From a virus: a DNA stretch of 41,190 nucleotides. Under the pieces are notes generated by a model, which ran no database searches, was not told the origin of the DNA, and saw only the letters and a list, made by a program, of their open reading frames with translations. Positions 1 to 8,877 of the stretch are shown here, in pieces (the stretch's first letter is position 1; each line of letters opens with the position of its first letter). The stretch is taken from IMG/VR virus record IMGVR_UViG_3300001533_000361, positions 1 through 41,190 of that record. The stretch is one strand, 5' to 3'. Position numbers and translations under genes: made by a program.

Positions 1-1299
1 AAGTCTGGAGCCACCAACCAGCACACTGTTTTTGGTAGTAATAAGAGTCTGTACCACATGAACGCTGCCGGTACAGTAGTGGATATTACTCCTGTTGACG
101 CCGCAGAAAGCGCCAAGGATGCGATCATCTTGGCGGGGTTTGGCAACGGCCCTTATGGCTTTGGGCCGTATGGGATCACGTCTGCGTCCTACAACGCGCA
201 GCCTACTCCTGTTCTCCGTTGGGCTTTCGCGCCGTTCGGGCAGACGTTACTCGCGCAGCAACGCGGCACTGGTCCGCTTTACGAAGTCGATCCTGTTACG
301 CTGGAAACTACGCCTGTGTTGAACGCACCGGACGGGGCGCACGACATTATCGTGTCCGAAGAACGGCTTGTCATCGCAGTTGGCTTTGACGACGCGCCTC
401 GCCGCGTCGTGTGGTCGGATCAAGAGGATCGGAACGACTGGACCCCGAAAATCACCAATCAGGCCGGTGACTTCACTGTCAACGGTGACGGTGCCCTGCG
501 CCGCGCAGTCAACGTCATGGGCGAAACGCTGCTGCTTGGTGACACAGACGCGCACACAATGACCTATATCGGCCCGCCCTACGTTCACAGCTTCAATCTC
601 GTAGGTACTCAATGCGGGATCATCTGCCCTACTGCTGTCGCCACGACCAGCAAGCTCGCTGTCTGGTGGGGCGCAGGGCAGTTCTGGCTGTTTAGCGGCG
701 AGGTGGCTCCGCTGGAATGTTCCGTGATGGATTTCCTGAAAAAAGACGTTGACTTCGCGCAGGTCAGCAAAATCACTGCCTTCACTCTGTCCGAGTTTTC
801 CGAAGTCTGGTGGCTCTATCAGTCAAAAGAAAGCACAACGAATGAGTGCGATAGTTACGTTTACTGGTCCTATGCTAAAAACTACTGGACTACTGGCCGT
901 ATTGACCGCACCGCCGCCAGCGACAAAGGAACACTGCGCGCCCCTATCATGGTCGGGATTGACGGAGTTGTGCATAACCATGAAGTATCAGGGGTGCTGC
1001 CAGATGCAGAAGTATTCGTTGAGAGCGGCGGCATCGACATTAACAACGGTGCTAAAAACATGGCTGTTCGTGCTATTCTTCCTGATAGCGGCGAGTTTGC
1101 AGACTGTTCGTTTACGTTCAAGGGTCAGCAATTTCCTACAGGAAATGAAGTGTCGTTCGGGCCTTATACGTACAAGAACCCTACCCCCGTCAGGGTCATG
1201 GGACGAAGTGTTAAGATCAAAATCAACGCCTTATCACCCAAGTTTGCAGTTGGAGTTCACAGGCTGGACATTGCCCCGATTGGAGGCGGTAGCCGATGA
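1..1299 (+). CDS. Phage tail/virion structural protein, C-terminal part (5' truncated by window start)
   Basis: Open from the first base, with no start needed (first in-frame ATG at 58). It carries Gly/Pro/Tyr-rich GNGPYGFGPYG near residues 50-60 of the visible part, and a WWGAGQFWLFSG stretch followed by a Cys/Phe-rich region. This layout is familiar from a large virion protein encoded upstream of internal virion proteins in alphaproteobacterial podoviruses (recalled resemblance). The N-terminal 71 residues appear to be at 40977-41190, so one gene is split by the window ends. The stop overlaps the next start as ATGA. Probably a tail or head-tail structural component; exact role unknown. Confidence 0.65.
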   Translation, partial: KSGATNQHTVFGSNKSLYHMNAAGTVVDITPVDAAESAKDAIILAGFGNGPYGFGPYGITSASYNAQPTPVLRWAFAPFGQTLLAQQRGTGPLYEVDPVTLETTPVLNAPDGAHDIIVSEERLVIAVGFDDAPRRVVWSDQEDRNDWTPKITNQAGDFTVNGDGALRRAVNVMGETLLLGDTDAHTMTYIGPPYVHSFNLVGTQCGIICPTAVATTSKLAVWWGAGQFWLFSGEVAPLECSVMDFLKKDVDFAQVSKITAFTLSEFSEVWWLYQSKESTTNECDSYVYWSYAKNYWTTGRIDRTAASDKGTLRAPIMVGIDGVVHNHEVSGVLPDAEVFVESGGIDINNGAKNMAVRAILPDSGEFADCSFTFKGQQFPTGNEVSFGPYTYKNPTPVRVMGRSVKIKINALSPKFAVGVHRLDIAPIGGGSR

Positions 1300-1925
1300 C
1301 GGCTCCTATTAGAGACAGAAACGACCCGCGCCCTACGCTGCTGCCTCACCGAGTCGGCAGCGTAATGGCGCGCGCATCTACGCCGGGCGTCGTGATGTAC
1401 GATCCTGTTTACGCCTGCGTAGTTGTGGCAGACGGAACCCGCTGGATACCGCTATCTGCCGCTAGCGGCGTCATGTCGTTTACGTCTGCCGCAGACGGTG
1501 ACGCCATAGGTTCTGGACAGACAAAACTTCCCCTAAATGGGGGAAGTTCTACTGCGTTCTCCATTCTCGTTGACGACGCCACAGACACTTTCCATTTGCT
1601 AAGGGGGCTGTATGAAATCTCGGCGCAAGTTTCTCTTTCCAAGGCATCTGCGGACCCGGCAACTGCGGTGGTCTATTTGGCGAAGGCGTCTGACTTGACA
1701 ATCCCGGTGGCTGGTGCTATAAGTAATCCAGTCTATATCCAATCGTCCCAAGACAACGTGGCGGCTACGCTACAGGGCGTTATCGAGGTAGAAACGGCAG
1801 ACGATTACTGCCTTGTTCTCTCCACAGGATCGACAAACCTTTCCCTCGGCAAGCACACCGGCCTTTCTGGCATTGCGTCCACACTGGTATCGGTGTCCTT
1901 ATCCCTCAAAGGACTTCTAGAGTGA
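1296..1925 (+). CDS. Putative virion protein with C1q/jelly-roll-like C-terminal half
   Basis: 209 aa, start overlapping the upstream stop (ATGA). Residues about 60-209 are rich in Ser, Thr, Val and Ala, with alternating hydrophobic strands. The pattern GLYEISAQVSLS followed by strands ending in SVSLSLKGLL resembles C1q/TNF-like jelly-roll modules found in head fibres and tail spikes (inference from pattern only). A copy of the P18 palindrome is translated inside it as LPLNGG, just before the jelly-roll-like part. Sits between the tail protein and a GNAT-like gene, so a surface or fibre role is plausible. Confidence 0.6.
   Translation: MTAPIRDRNDPRPTLLPHRVGSVMARASTPGVVMYDPVYACVVVADGTRWIPLSAASGVMSFTSAADGDAIGSGQTKLPLNGGSSTAFSILVDDATDTFHLLRGLYEISAQVSLSKASADPATAVVYLAKASDLTIPVAGAISNPVYIQSSQDNVAATLQGVIEVETADDYCLVLSTGSTNLSLGKHTGLSGIASTLVSVSLSLKGLLE
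1528..1545. repeat. P18 palindrome copy 1
   Basis: TTCCCCTAAATGGGGGAA inside the 1296-1925 gene, read as LPLNGG. In this phase the consensus has no stop codon. Confidence 0.9.
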
Positions 1926-2341
1926 AGCACGATCCTGTCATCTCCGCAGAAACCTACGCCGAACGCTGCATCGCTGTCTTGCAGGTCATGCTAGTCTGGC
2001 GCGAGAAAATCCAGCTTGCGCTGGATAGCGCCAAGAACAGCCACACGTTCGACGACATTTGCTCAATGGTCATGTCGCAGCAAGTGCATATGTTTGAGTT
2101 CGACGGTTGCCTAGTGTTCATGCAGCATCTTACTATGCCGCAATTCAACACTTATCACTGCTTCATTGCCGTTGGTGACATGCAGGCGATCAAGGATGCA
2201 GAAGTCAAGATGATGGCGAACGCCAAAGCTCTAGGCTGCAAGTACATTTCTATCTGCGGGCGGGTTGGCTGGTCGCGGGAGCTTAAAAAGGGCGGGTGGG
2301 AGCATATCCTGTCAACGCTTTACAAGGAGGTCGGCCAATGA
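1922..2341 (+). CDS. GNAT-like small phage protein (T7 gp13-type internal protein position)
   Basis: 139 aa. Starts with GTG at 1922, overlapping the previous stop (GTGA), with AAAGGA eight bases upstream. The C-terminal part GRVGWSRELKKGGW followed by an alternating hydrophobic end resembles phage acetyltransferase-fold proteins, in which this RxGW...GW motif is common. These lie next to internal virion genes in podoviruses. No catalytic role can be read from the sequence. Its stop overlaps the start of the next gene, consistent with translational coupling. Confidence 0.55.
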   Translation: MKHDPVISAETYAERCIAVLQVMLVWREKIQLALDSAKNSHTFDDICSMVMSQQVHMFEFDGCLVFMQHLTMPQFNTYHCFIAVGDMQAIKDAEVKMMANAKALGCKYISICGRVGWSRELKKGGWEHILSTLYKEVGQ

Positions 2342-2901
2342 GCGGTGGCGGTGGCGGTAAAGGCACAACTACAACTAAGTCAGAAGTCAAGATTGATCCA
2401 AGGATGCAAGAGGCAGCCTTGGATTTGTTGGATTTGTCGTCCTCGGCAGCGGCTTTGCCATATTCCCCTAATAAGGGGATTACGCTAGCGGCCTTCACGC
2501 CGCAACAGCAAGCGGCTATGGGCGCGTCCAACTCGATGGCTGCGTCTCTTGGGATGCAAACCGGGGCTGTCAACCTGCCTACGCCGCAGACCAATAACAT
2601 GGGCGTTCAAGGCTACAGCACTGGTGGTCTGTACGATGAAATGAAAGACGCCTCAATGGGTAAGGGGTATCAAACCGCCCTCAACAGTCTGTTCGCTGAC
2701 AACCAGACTGGTACGCCCGCAAGCGGGAAATCGCCGCTGCTCAGCACCGCCTACGGCGGTGGAAAAGGCGCTGGAGGTAAAACTGGCGCGGTCAACAAAG
2801 CAGTCGCCTCGACCAAGAAAACTGGTGCCGACAAGGACGACGGCAAAGACAGCGACTACAACAGCAACAAGGCCAACGACTACAAAGATTGGAGCTGGTA
2901 A
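2338..2901 (+). CDS. Gly-rich virion protein of unknown function
   Basis: 187 aa from ATG 2338, which has a strong AAGGAGG eight bases upstream; an upstream in-frame start at 2296 is less likely. The N-terminus is a Gly run (SGGGGGKG), followed by a helical Ala/Ser-rich stretch, then a Lys/Gly/Asp-rich low-complexity C-terminus. A P18 copy is translated as SPNKG near residue 44. Position between GNAT-like and ejection-type genes suggests a virion or tail-tip component. Not recognised more precisely. Stop and next start share TAATG. Confidence 0.6.
   Translation: MSGGGGGKGTTTTKSEVKIDPRMQEAALDLLDLSSSAAALPYSPNKGITLAAFTPQQQAAMGASNSMAASLGMQTGAVNLPTPQTNNMGVQGYSTGGLYDEMKDASMGKGYQTALNSLFADNQTGTPASGKSPLLSTAYGGGKGAGGKTGAVNKAVASTKKTGADKDDGKDSDYNSNKANDYKDWSW
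2463..2480. repeat. P18 palindrome copy 2
   Basis: TTCCCCTAATAAGGGGAT in the 2338-2901 gene, read SPNKG. The in-phase TAG of the consensus is AAG here. Confidence 0.9.
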
Positions 2902-3602
2902 TGAGCGGCAGCGGTCAGGACATTTTCGGCGCCTCGTCCAACGCCATGCAGCAGGGTGCGCAGACTACCGCGAACATGACGGACCCCAATGCGTACATGA
3001 ACAGCATCAACAGCTTCATGAACCCGTATCAGTCTCAGGTTCTTGACCAGTCTTTGCAGCGCCTCGGTACTGACCGCAGCATGGCGATGAACGACATTAA
3101 GGCCAGCGCAGCGCAGCAGGGAGCCTACGGCGGCTCCCGACAAGGCGTTATCGAGGGAACCATGATGGGGCAATTCGACCAGAACGCTTCGGAAATGATT
3201 TCCGGCGTCAATCGTCAAGGCTATCTGGACGCCGCGGGGTTGGCCGGGAACAATGCTGCGATCATGGGCGGAGCCGCAAACAACCTGTTCGGGCAGGGCT
3301 TGCAGGGCTATGGTATGGGCCAGCAGTCAATGGAAAACCAAGCCTCTGTCGGTGCGCAACAGCAGCAGTTCTTGCAGCAGCTTCTTGGGCAGGCTGGCAA
3401 CCAGTACGAAGGCTACACGCAGCATCCTTATAACATGCTGCAACTCATGGCCGGAACACTCGCCGGGAACCCGCTGAACGCGCAGAACACTTCGACGCAG
3501 ACACAGCAGACCAACCAAGGACTTATGCCTTACCTTAGCCTCGCCGCAGGACTTGGCGGTGCGTACCTCGGAAGCCCGTTCGCAGCCGCTGCTGCTACGT
3601 AA
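2901..3602 (+). CDS. Internal virion / ejection-type protein
   Basis: 233 aa from ATG 2901, which overlaps the previous stop. Gln-, Asn-, Gly- and Met-rich. Contains FMNPYQSQVLDQSLQRL followed by a GAYGGSRQG motif. This combination recurs in small internal virion proteins of podoviruses encoded just before the large ejection proteins (recalled family pattern). The last 25 residues are hydrophobic and Ala/Gly-rich and could insert into membrane. Likely delivered with the genome to help build an ejection conduit (inference). Confidence 0.65.
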   Translation: MSGSGQDIFGASSNAMQQGAQTTANMTDPNAYMNSINSFMNPYQSQVLDQSLQRLGTDRSMAMNDIKASAAQQGAYGGSRQGVIEGTMMGQFDQNASEMISGVNRQGYLDAAGLAGNNAAIMGGAANNLFGQGLQGYGMGQQSMENQASVGAQQQQFLQQLLGQAGNQYEGYTQHPYNMLQLMAGTLAGNPLNAQNTSTQTQQTNQGLMPYLSLAAGLGGAYLGSPFAAAAAT

Positions 3603-3611
3603 GGATAGACC

Positions 3612-6600
3612 ATGAAACTGACGGCTCAACAACTGGCTAACGCTCAGCGCCTGAAAGAACAGTTTTTGGCTGCTGGGCTCAGCCCTGCGCTGACTTCTGC
3701 GTCTATTGGCAATATGTTCGCAGAGAGCGGACTTAACGTCAAAGCCTACAACCCTAACGACAAGGGTAAGCCGTCTGAGGGCCTGCTGCAATGGCGTGAC
3801 GACCGCCAGCGCAACCTGCACAGCTTCGCGGCTGACAGTGAACAATACTCCGACGAGCTTACCCGCCAAGCCGCGTTCTTCTTGCATGAGTTCAATCCGA
3901 ACGGCGCAGAACGAGCGTCCTATAACGCCTTGCAAGGTGTTGAAGACCCTCGCCAAGCTGGTGTAGCCTTGGCGCAGCGGATGATCCGCCCTGCTGCGGA
4001 GCACATTCCGGTGCGCGGCGACTACGCGGAGCAGATGCACCAAATTCTGTTCAACGGCCCTGACGCCGGTATCCAATTCGCTGGCGGACCTAGCGGTCAA
4101 TCCAGCACTGACATTGCTTTTGATCCGGTCAAACAAGCCTTCGGCCAGCAGGACAGCCGTGGGCAGGCCCCTAGCGAAATCATGGACATGATCCTGCGTA
4201 TGGGGCAGCTTGGTCAAACGGTTCCTGCCGCTTGTCCTCCGATGCCTAACCCGCTGAGTGAACAAGTACGCCCGCCGCAGCAGGATACTAGCCTGTGGAA
4301 CGCCTACATGGGCGACGGGCCTAAAATCGGCAATCCGCTGAGTGAACAAGCCCGCCCGCCGCAGCAGGACACTAGCCTGTGGAACGCCTATATGGGCGAC
4401 GGCCCGCAGATCGGCAACCCGCTCAGTGAACAAGCCCGCCCGCCGCAGCAGGATACGAGCCTTTGGCCCGCCTACATGGGCGACCAGTTTGGAGCTTCCC
4501 CTAATGAGGGGAAAGCGTCACTCGACGCTGAGGCTCTGATTGACGAAAATCTTCCTGCTGACGGCAACCGTAAGGCATCAACGGTACTCAATACCGGCTT
4601 CGCTGAGATGGCAGAAATGTCTGCCGGTTCGCTTGGTGTGCCGGTAGAGGACGCCCCTAGGAGCGTTAACGAGGTGGTAGCAGCCGCCGCGGACAAGTCG
4701 CCTGCGGCTACGCCGGAAGAAGAAGTGAAAAAGGGCAATCGCCGTCTGATCGCTGCCGACATGCTTCAAGCTCTTTCCACGGGGCTCGGGCAGATCGGCG
4801 CTGGTCAGGCTGTTGACCTGTCTGCTATCTTCCAGCGGCAGGCGGCTGTTCGCTCTGACATGCAGGTACAGCAACAGGCTGAGGCTGAGCGGCAAGCTGC
4901 CGCGCAAGAACGCCAAACTGCTATCGCCAACTTCCAAGCCAACGGGCAGCAAGGGCTCGCCGCGCTGGCTTCGACCGGCGAAGAAGGCTATAAGCAAGCC
5001 ATGCAAGCCGCTGGCTCTATCGCAGCGCAGCGCGCGAAAGACGGCGGGGCCGCGCCGCCGCCTACTCTCAAGAGCCTACCGTTTGACCAGCAGGTCGCGT
5101 ACTATCAGGACATGGGAGCCAGCCTACAGGCGGCGGAAGCCTACGCGCTTGACCCCAGCCTTGGCGGTAAGTTCTTGGAAAACATGGTAGGTACTGGTGA
5201 CAGCCCGCAGCCTGCGGAAGTTGCTACCCTGCTTGGCAACGCTATCAAATACCAAGACAGTCACCCCGCAGTGAAAGCTGCGGTCGAGCGCGTTCTGGTG
5301 AACCCTAACGACAAAGAGGCGTTCAGCAACCTGCAATCCACCATGAATGGAGTTTCCCCTAAAGAGGGGAATAGTGGCCCGCTGGACCTGTCGCCGGAAG
5401 ACATTGCGGCTATCCGAGAAGACGCGGTTAAGGAGGGCATGTCTCCTGCGCTCGCTGATATTATGGTCAAGAACCCTGACATGCTCAACGAGTATGTCAA
5501 CGGCTCCAACACTGCCTTGACCAAAGGTATCCAGAAGCGGTTCGAGACAGAGGCGGACGTAGGTGTGCGCGAAGCTGCCGCGACTGCTGCCAATAAGGAA
5601 AAGGCGGCGGTTCTGCAACAAGCTGGTGTATTCACTCCGACCGAGGCTCTTGTGTACAGCAGCGCAGGTGAAGAAGGCGTTAAGATGATGCAGGAGGACG
5701 AAAAAGCTAAACGCTCTGACTCCGCTGCGCAATCGCTGGCGCAGTCCATCGCGGCTGACGTTGATGACTTGGAAGTCAAGCAGATGCTGCTTGGCGTCAC
5801 GACGCAGGAGCAGTTGAAATCTGCACTAGACTACGCCAACTCGACCAATAAGGCGTTGCCTGATATGGTGCGGCAGTTCCAGTACGCTGAGAACAACCCG
5901 CAGTTTATGCAGTTCCTTACGCAGATGAAGCGGCTGGATACTGGCAACGAGCTTGTCGGCCCGCAGAAAGTGCTACTTGACACACAGATGGCAGGCTTCG
6001 CAGCGCGTTACGCTGAGATTGACGGGCAGCGAAACCTTATCACGTCGATGCGGACAATCAATAACTTGGTTACGAAGATTGACCCCGTTACCGGCAAGCT
6101 GGCGTATGATAGCGGCATGGTTACTGGCACGCTCGGCGCAGTGTCGCAGCGTGTCCTTAACGATCTATTCGGTGACGACGCTCCTGAGCTTGTTGACGAC
6201 TACTCGCTGTTTACTATGCGCGTCATGGAGCGGGACGCGGGGCAGTTCTTCGGTGACTTCCGCGCCGTTGGCTCCGGTTCATCGTCCGACATGGAAAGCA
6301 GGATGTTCTTGAAGGCTATGGCGGTGGCGTCTGACTCCCCGCTGCAAGCTGCTGGTGTTACGCAGCAGTTCATGCGGTATCAGCAACTCGCCAGTGCAGA
6401 GGTTGAAGCCGAACAACGCTGGTATCTCGACAACGCCAACAAGCCTGAGTTGCTGCTGGACAAGACGGCAATGAACAAGTATATCGACGACTCCGTTGCG
6501 TCTATGGGTGTTGAAATCTTCCCCGAAGTGGACTTCTCCGACCAGAAGAAGCTGGAAGCGGACTTCAAGTCGGGCAACATCACGGACAGCACTGTCGTCA

Positions 6601-6683
6601 TGTACATCGACCCTAAGACTCGGCAGCCGACTTACGGCGTGTTCGGGGAAGTCACAAACAAGTTCCTTGGAGGGCAACCATGA
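3612..6683 (+). CDS. Large internal virion protein with N-terminal phage tail lysozyme domain
   Basis: 1023 aa; ATG 3612 has AAGGATAG just upstream. Residues about 10-130 match the phage tail lysozyme/transglycosylase fold: FAESGLN with probable catalytic Glu38, and GLLQWRDDR at 57-65. Such domains cut peptidoglycan during DNA entry. Residues 213-291 are three tandem 28-residue repeats beginning NPLSEQ and containing QQDTSLW. Then comes a linker holding the translated P18 copy SPNEG near residue 296; a second copy reads SPKEG near 582. The rest is long, helical and Ala/Gln-rich, as in T7 gp16-like core proteins. Its stop overlaps the next start (ATGA). Confidence 0.8.
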   Translation: MKLTAQQLANAQRLKEQFLAAGLSPALTSASIGNMFAESGLNVKAYNPNDKGKPSEGLLQWRDDRQRNLHSFAADSEQYSDELTRQAAFFLHEFNPNGAERASYNALQGVEDPRQAGVALAQRMIRPAAEHIPVRGDYAEQMHQILFNGPDAGIQFAGGPSGQSSTDIAFDPVKQAFGQQDSRGQAPSEIMDMILRMGQLGQTVPAACPPMPNPLSEQVRPPQQDTSLWNAYMGDGPKIGNPLSEQARPPQQDTSLWNAYMGDGPQIGNPLSEQARPPQQDTSLWPAYMGDQFGASPNEGKASLDAEALIDENLPADGNRKASTVLNTGFAEMAEMSAGSLGVPVEDAPRSVNEVVAAAADKSPAATPEEEVKKGNRRLIAADMLQALSTGLGQIGAGQAVDLSAIFQRQAAVRSDMQVQQQAEAERQAAAQERQTAIANFQANGQQGLAALASTGEEGYKQAMQAAGSIAAQRAKDGGAAPPPTLKSLPFDQQVAYYQDMGASLQAAEAYALDPSLGGKFLENMVGTGDSPQPAEVATLLGNAIKYQDSHPAVKAAVERVLVNPNDKEAFSNLQSTMNGVSPKEGNSGPLDLSPEDIAAIREDAVKEGMSPALADIMVKNPDMLNEYVNGSNTALTKGIQKRFETEADVGVREAAATAANKEKAAVLQQAGVFTPTEALVYSSAGEEGVKMMQEDEKAKRSDSAAQSLAQSIAADVDDLEVKQMLLGVTTQEQLKSALDYANSTNKALPDMVRQFQYAENNPQFMQFLTQMKRLDTGNELVGPQKVLLDTQMAGFAARYAEIDGQRNLITSMRTINNLVTKIDPVTGKLAYDSGMVTGTLGAVSQRVLNDLFGDDAPELVDDYSLFTMRVMERDAGQFFGDFRAVGSGSSSDMESRMFLKAMAVASDSPLQAAGVTQQFMRYQQLASAEVEAEQRWYLDNANKPELLLDKTAMNKYIDDSVASMGVEIFPEVDFSDQKKLEADFKSGNITDSTVVMYIDPKTRQPTYGVFGEVTNKFLGGQP
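4248..4484 (+). repeat. Tandem 84-bp repeats (28 residues, about 2.8 copies)
   Basis: Units begin at 4248, 4332 and 4416 with nearly identical sequence. Each encodes NPLSEQ-x-RPPQQDTSLW-x-AYMGDG, and the third unit diverges at its end. They lie between the lysozyme domain and a P18 copy at 4496, probably forming a flexible or oligomerising linker. Confidence 0.95.
4496..4513. repeat. P18 palindrome copy 3
   Basis: TTCCCCTAATGAGGGGAA in the tail-lysozyme gene, directly after the 84-bp repeats. Read SPNEG, with GAG where the consensus has TAG. Confidence 0.95.
5354..5371. repeat. P18 palindrome copy 4
   Basis: TTCCCCTAAAGAGGGGAA in the tail-lysozyme gene, read SPKEG; the stop position is GAG. 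Confidence 0.9.
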
Positions 6684-8809
6684 CCCCGGCAGAAAAAGCT
6701 AAAGCTCTCGCGGACGCCTTCGCGGCGCACGAAGGCTCCGTTGAGGACTTTGTGAAAGTGGACGGCAAAGCTTCCCCTAATGAGGGGAACCCTGATCCCG
6801 AAAGTTCTTGGGCCACGCAGCTTGTCGGGCAAATGGGTTCTTCGCTGATGCGTACTGTTGGCGGTAGCAGCTTTGCGCTGGCGGCTGAGCAAGCCGAAGG
6901 CAAAGACATTGGTACGGTAGGGCGCACCGCTATGGGCGTTGGCAAAGGGCTCACAATGGGTGGCGCAGGCGTCATTGCCGGTGTCGCGGAGACGTTTGAA
7001 GACGCCGCACAAGGGCAGAAGACGAGCTTCGGGCAGAACATTGCGGACAACCGAGAGGTGTATGACGAGCAAAGCAACCTCGGCGGCGAGCTTATCGGTG
7101 GGTTGCTGCCGGGTGCTGTTGCCGCTAAAGCAGCGATGACGGGGGCTAAAGCCGCTGCGCCTACTATGTTTGAGTACCTGAACAAGATGCTCTTGGGGCG
7201 CGTAGCTATTGGCGCTACCGCCGCAGGCGCAGAAAGTGCGTTTTACGCAGCCGCAGAGGGCAAGGATTGGGATGAAGTCAAGGACGCAGCTAAGTGGGGC
7301 GCTATCCTCGGCGGCGGTTTTGTGGCGTTGTCTGATACTGGCATCAAGCTAGCGCAAGGACTTGGCTCCAACGTCAAGCGGAACGCAGCCAAAGAGCTTG
7401 TGGAGGCGTTGAAGCTTGCCAACGGCGAAGCAGACGGGCTTATTCGTCAAGGGCCAGACGGTGTTGCACTCTTGAATGAGGGGCCTATTCGCGGGCGCGC
7501 AGCGCGGTTCGGTCCTGACGCCACACTATATGACGCGGTTCCGACGCACCTACACGCACAGGTTGACAGTCTTTTGTCCACTGACAAGCGGTCGTTTTCC
7601 AATGTGCTGCCGCTTTACCGCTTTGTACAAAACCGCGCCATGTCTGCTAATAAGACGTTTAGCGAAGGCATCGACGCGGCTATTCAGAGTGACGCCGTTC
7701 GCTCGACTATGGAAGTCATCAGCAACGGAGCGGCTGCGCGACAGGCCCTGCAACCGCAGTACGACGACGTGCTGCAACAGGCTCTTAATGACGGCGTAAG
7801 CTACAAGGCTTCGACGCTGCACAAGATGGTTGACGACATTTTCCATGGCACTGACTTGCCGCAGAACACGCAATTGGTCAAGCACCTGAAAGCGATGATC
7901 GGCCCGACCTCGGTTCCCGGTAAGGGGGCGAACGCCAACAAGAGGTTTGCGCGCAGCCTTTCGCCGCGTGACGCGATGGAGCTTAAATGGCAGCTTGACA
8001 AAGCTGTCTATGGCAAGGGTCTGCCGCGTGTTGACAAGTTCGAGCAGATCAATTCTGTGGACAAGTCCATTGTCACGCAGCGGTTACAGCCGCTGCGCCA
8101 GCTTCTCGCCGGCTCCATTGACACGACTATCCCTGACATTGTGCCGCTTAACGCCAAGTACGCCGACGAAATTCTTGTCGGTAACGCTTACGATACTGGC
8201 CGTAAGTTGTTCTCTAACAAGCGTGTCACTGGCGACGACTTCGACATTTTCATGATGGACCCCAACAAGAACCCTACGCAGGTATCCGCGTTCGTGGAAG
8301 GCGTCAAAGCGGAAATCGGAGACATGCTATCGAACAAGGACACGGCTGCTTCTATCAAGCGGTATCTTGCCCCTGATAGCCCGCAGATGGAAAAGCTACG
8401 CGCAGTGCTGACGCCTAAGCAAGTGGACGAAATCGCCGCTAGCGTGGAGCGATACAGCGCCTCTGCTTCTACCGCCAAACTTGCCGCGAAAACGCCTCCT
8501 GCGTCCTTCGATCACAACGCCAACATTCTGCAACGTGGTGTTGACTTGATGACGGGCGGCGGTGCGCTCGCTGGTGTCACCAGTAAGGCTGCTGGTCTCG
8601 GTGCAGGTCGTCGGATGCTTAACGCTGTTACGCCTCCGGGTATCGGTGCTCTCGCTGCTGCACAGTCTGAGATGCTCATTAAGCCTGCGTTGCAAGGGGC
8701 CAAGGCGGTCAACAATTCGATCTTGGATAGTCTGCCTGACATTCTCAAGAACCTGAACCTTGGGGCAGTCAGTGCCGGGGCAGTAGCCGGAAAGGACTTG
8801 GCAGAATAG
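6680..8809 (+). CDS. Large internal virion / DNA-ejection protein
   Basis: 709 aa, start overlapping the upstream stop. The N-terminal 50 residues hold a translated P18 copy (ASPNEGNP). Residues about 55-220 are a chain of Gly/Ala-rich hydrophobic segments (AMGVGKGLTMGGAGVIAGVA; LIGGLLPGAVAAKAAM; WGAILGGGFVAL), typical of ejection proteins that form or cross membrane. The remainder is helical. It is the last gene of the rightward unit and is followed at once by a terminator. Equivalent in position to T7 gp15/gp16 or P22 ejection proteins; no enzymatic motif seen. Confidence 0.65.
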   Translation: MTPAEKAKALADAFAAHEGSVEDFVKVDGKASPNEGNPDPESSWATQLVGQMGSSLMRTVGGSSFALAAEQAEGKDIGTVGRTAMGVGKGLTMGGAGVIAGVAETFEDAAQGQKTSFGQNIADNREVYDEQSNLGGELIGGLLPGAVAAKAAMTGAKAAAPTMFEYLNKMLLGRVAIGATAAGAESAFYAAAEGKDWDEVKDAAKWGAILGGGFVALSDTGIKLAQGLGSNVKRNAAKELVEALKLANGEADGLIRQGPDGVALLNEGPIRGRAARFGPDATLYDAVPTHLHAQVDSLLSTDKRSFSNVLPLYRFVQNRAMSANKTFSEGIDAAIQSDAVRSTMEVISNGAAARQALQPQYDDVLQQALNDGVSYKASTLHKMVDDIFHGTDLPQNTQLVKHLKAMIGPTSVPGKGANANKRFARSLSPRDAMELKWQLDKAVYGKGLPRVDKFEQINSVDKSIVTQRLQPLRQLLAGSIDTTIPDIVPLNAKYADEILVGNAYDTGRKLFSNKRVTGDDFDIFMMDPNKNPTQVSAFVEGVKAEIGDMLSNKDTAASIKRYLAPDSPQMEKLRAVLTPKQVDEIAASVERYSASASTAKLAAKTPPASFDHNANILQRGVDLMTGGGALAGVTSKAAGLGAGRRMLNAVTPPGIGALAAAQSEMLIKPALQGAKAVNNSILDSLPDILKNLNLGAVSAGAVAGKDLAE
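6772..6789. repeat. P18 palindrome copy 5
   Basis: TTCCCCTAATGAGGGGAA near the 5' end of the 6680-8809 gene, read SPNEG. Confidence 0.95.
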
Positions 8810-8811
8810 AT

Positions 8812-8842
8812 AAAGGCCCGCGTTTAGCGGGCCTTTTCTTTT
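8812..8842 (+). terminator. Bidirectional Rho-independent terminator between convergent units
   Basis: AAAGGCCCGC (8812-8821), a five-base loop and GCGGGCCTTT (8827-8836) form a perfect 10-bp stem. It is followed by TCTTTT on the plus strand. On the minus strand the stem ends in the run CCTTTATCT, so it can stop both units. Two P18 copies follow directly. Confidence 0.9.
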
Positions 8843-8858
8843 CCCCTGACTAGGGGAA
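8841..8858. repeat. P18 palindrome copy 6
   Basis: TTCCCCTGACTAGGGGAA. Overlaps the T-run of the terminator between the convergent units. Confidence 0.9.
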
Positions 8859-8859
8859 G

Positions 8860-8877
8860 TTCCCCCAATTAGGGGAT
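8860..8877. repeat. P18 palindrome copy 7
   Basis: TTCCCCCAATTAGGGGAT, one base after copy 6. Its last base is the last base of the stop codon of the leftward primase-helicase gene. This is the only tandem pair of P18 in the window. Confidence 0.9.

Noticed and set aside
3327-4433. 368-codon minus-strand open frame
   Set aside because: Overlaps well-supported virion genes, its length comes partly from the tandem repeats, and it has no start context.
7474-7490. GAATGAGGGGCC as a decayed P18 copy
   Set aside because: Only one half-site is recognisable and there is no TTCCCC partner.
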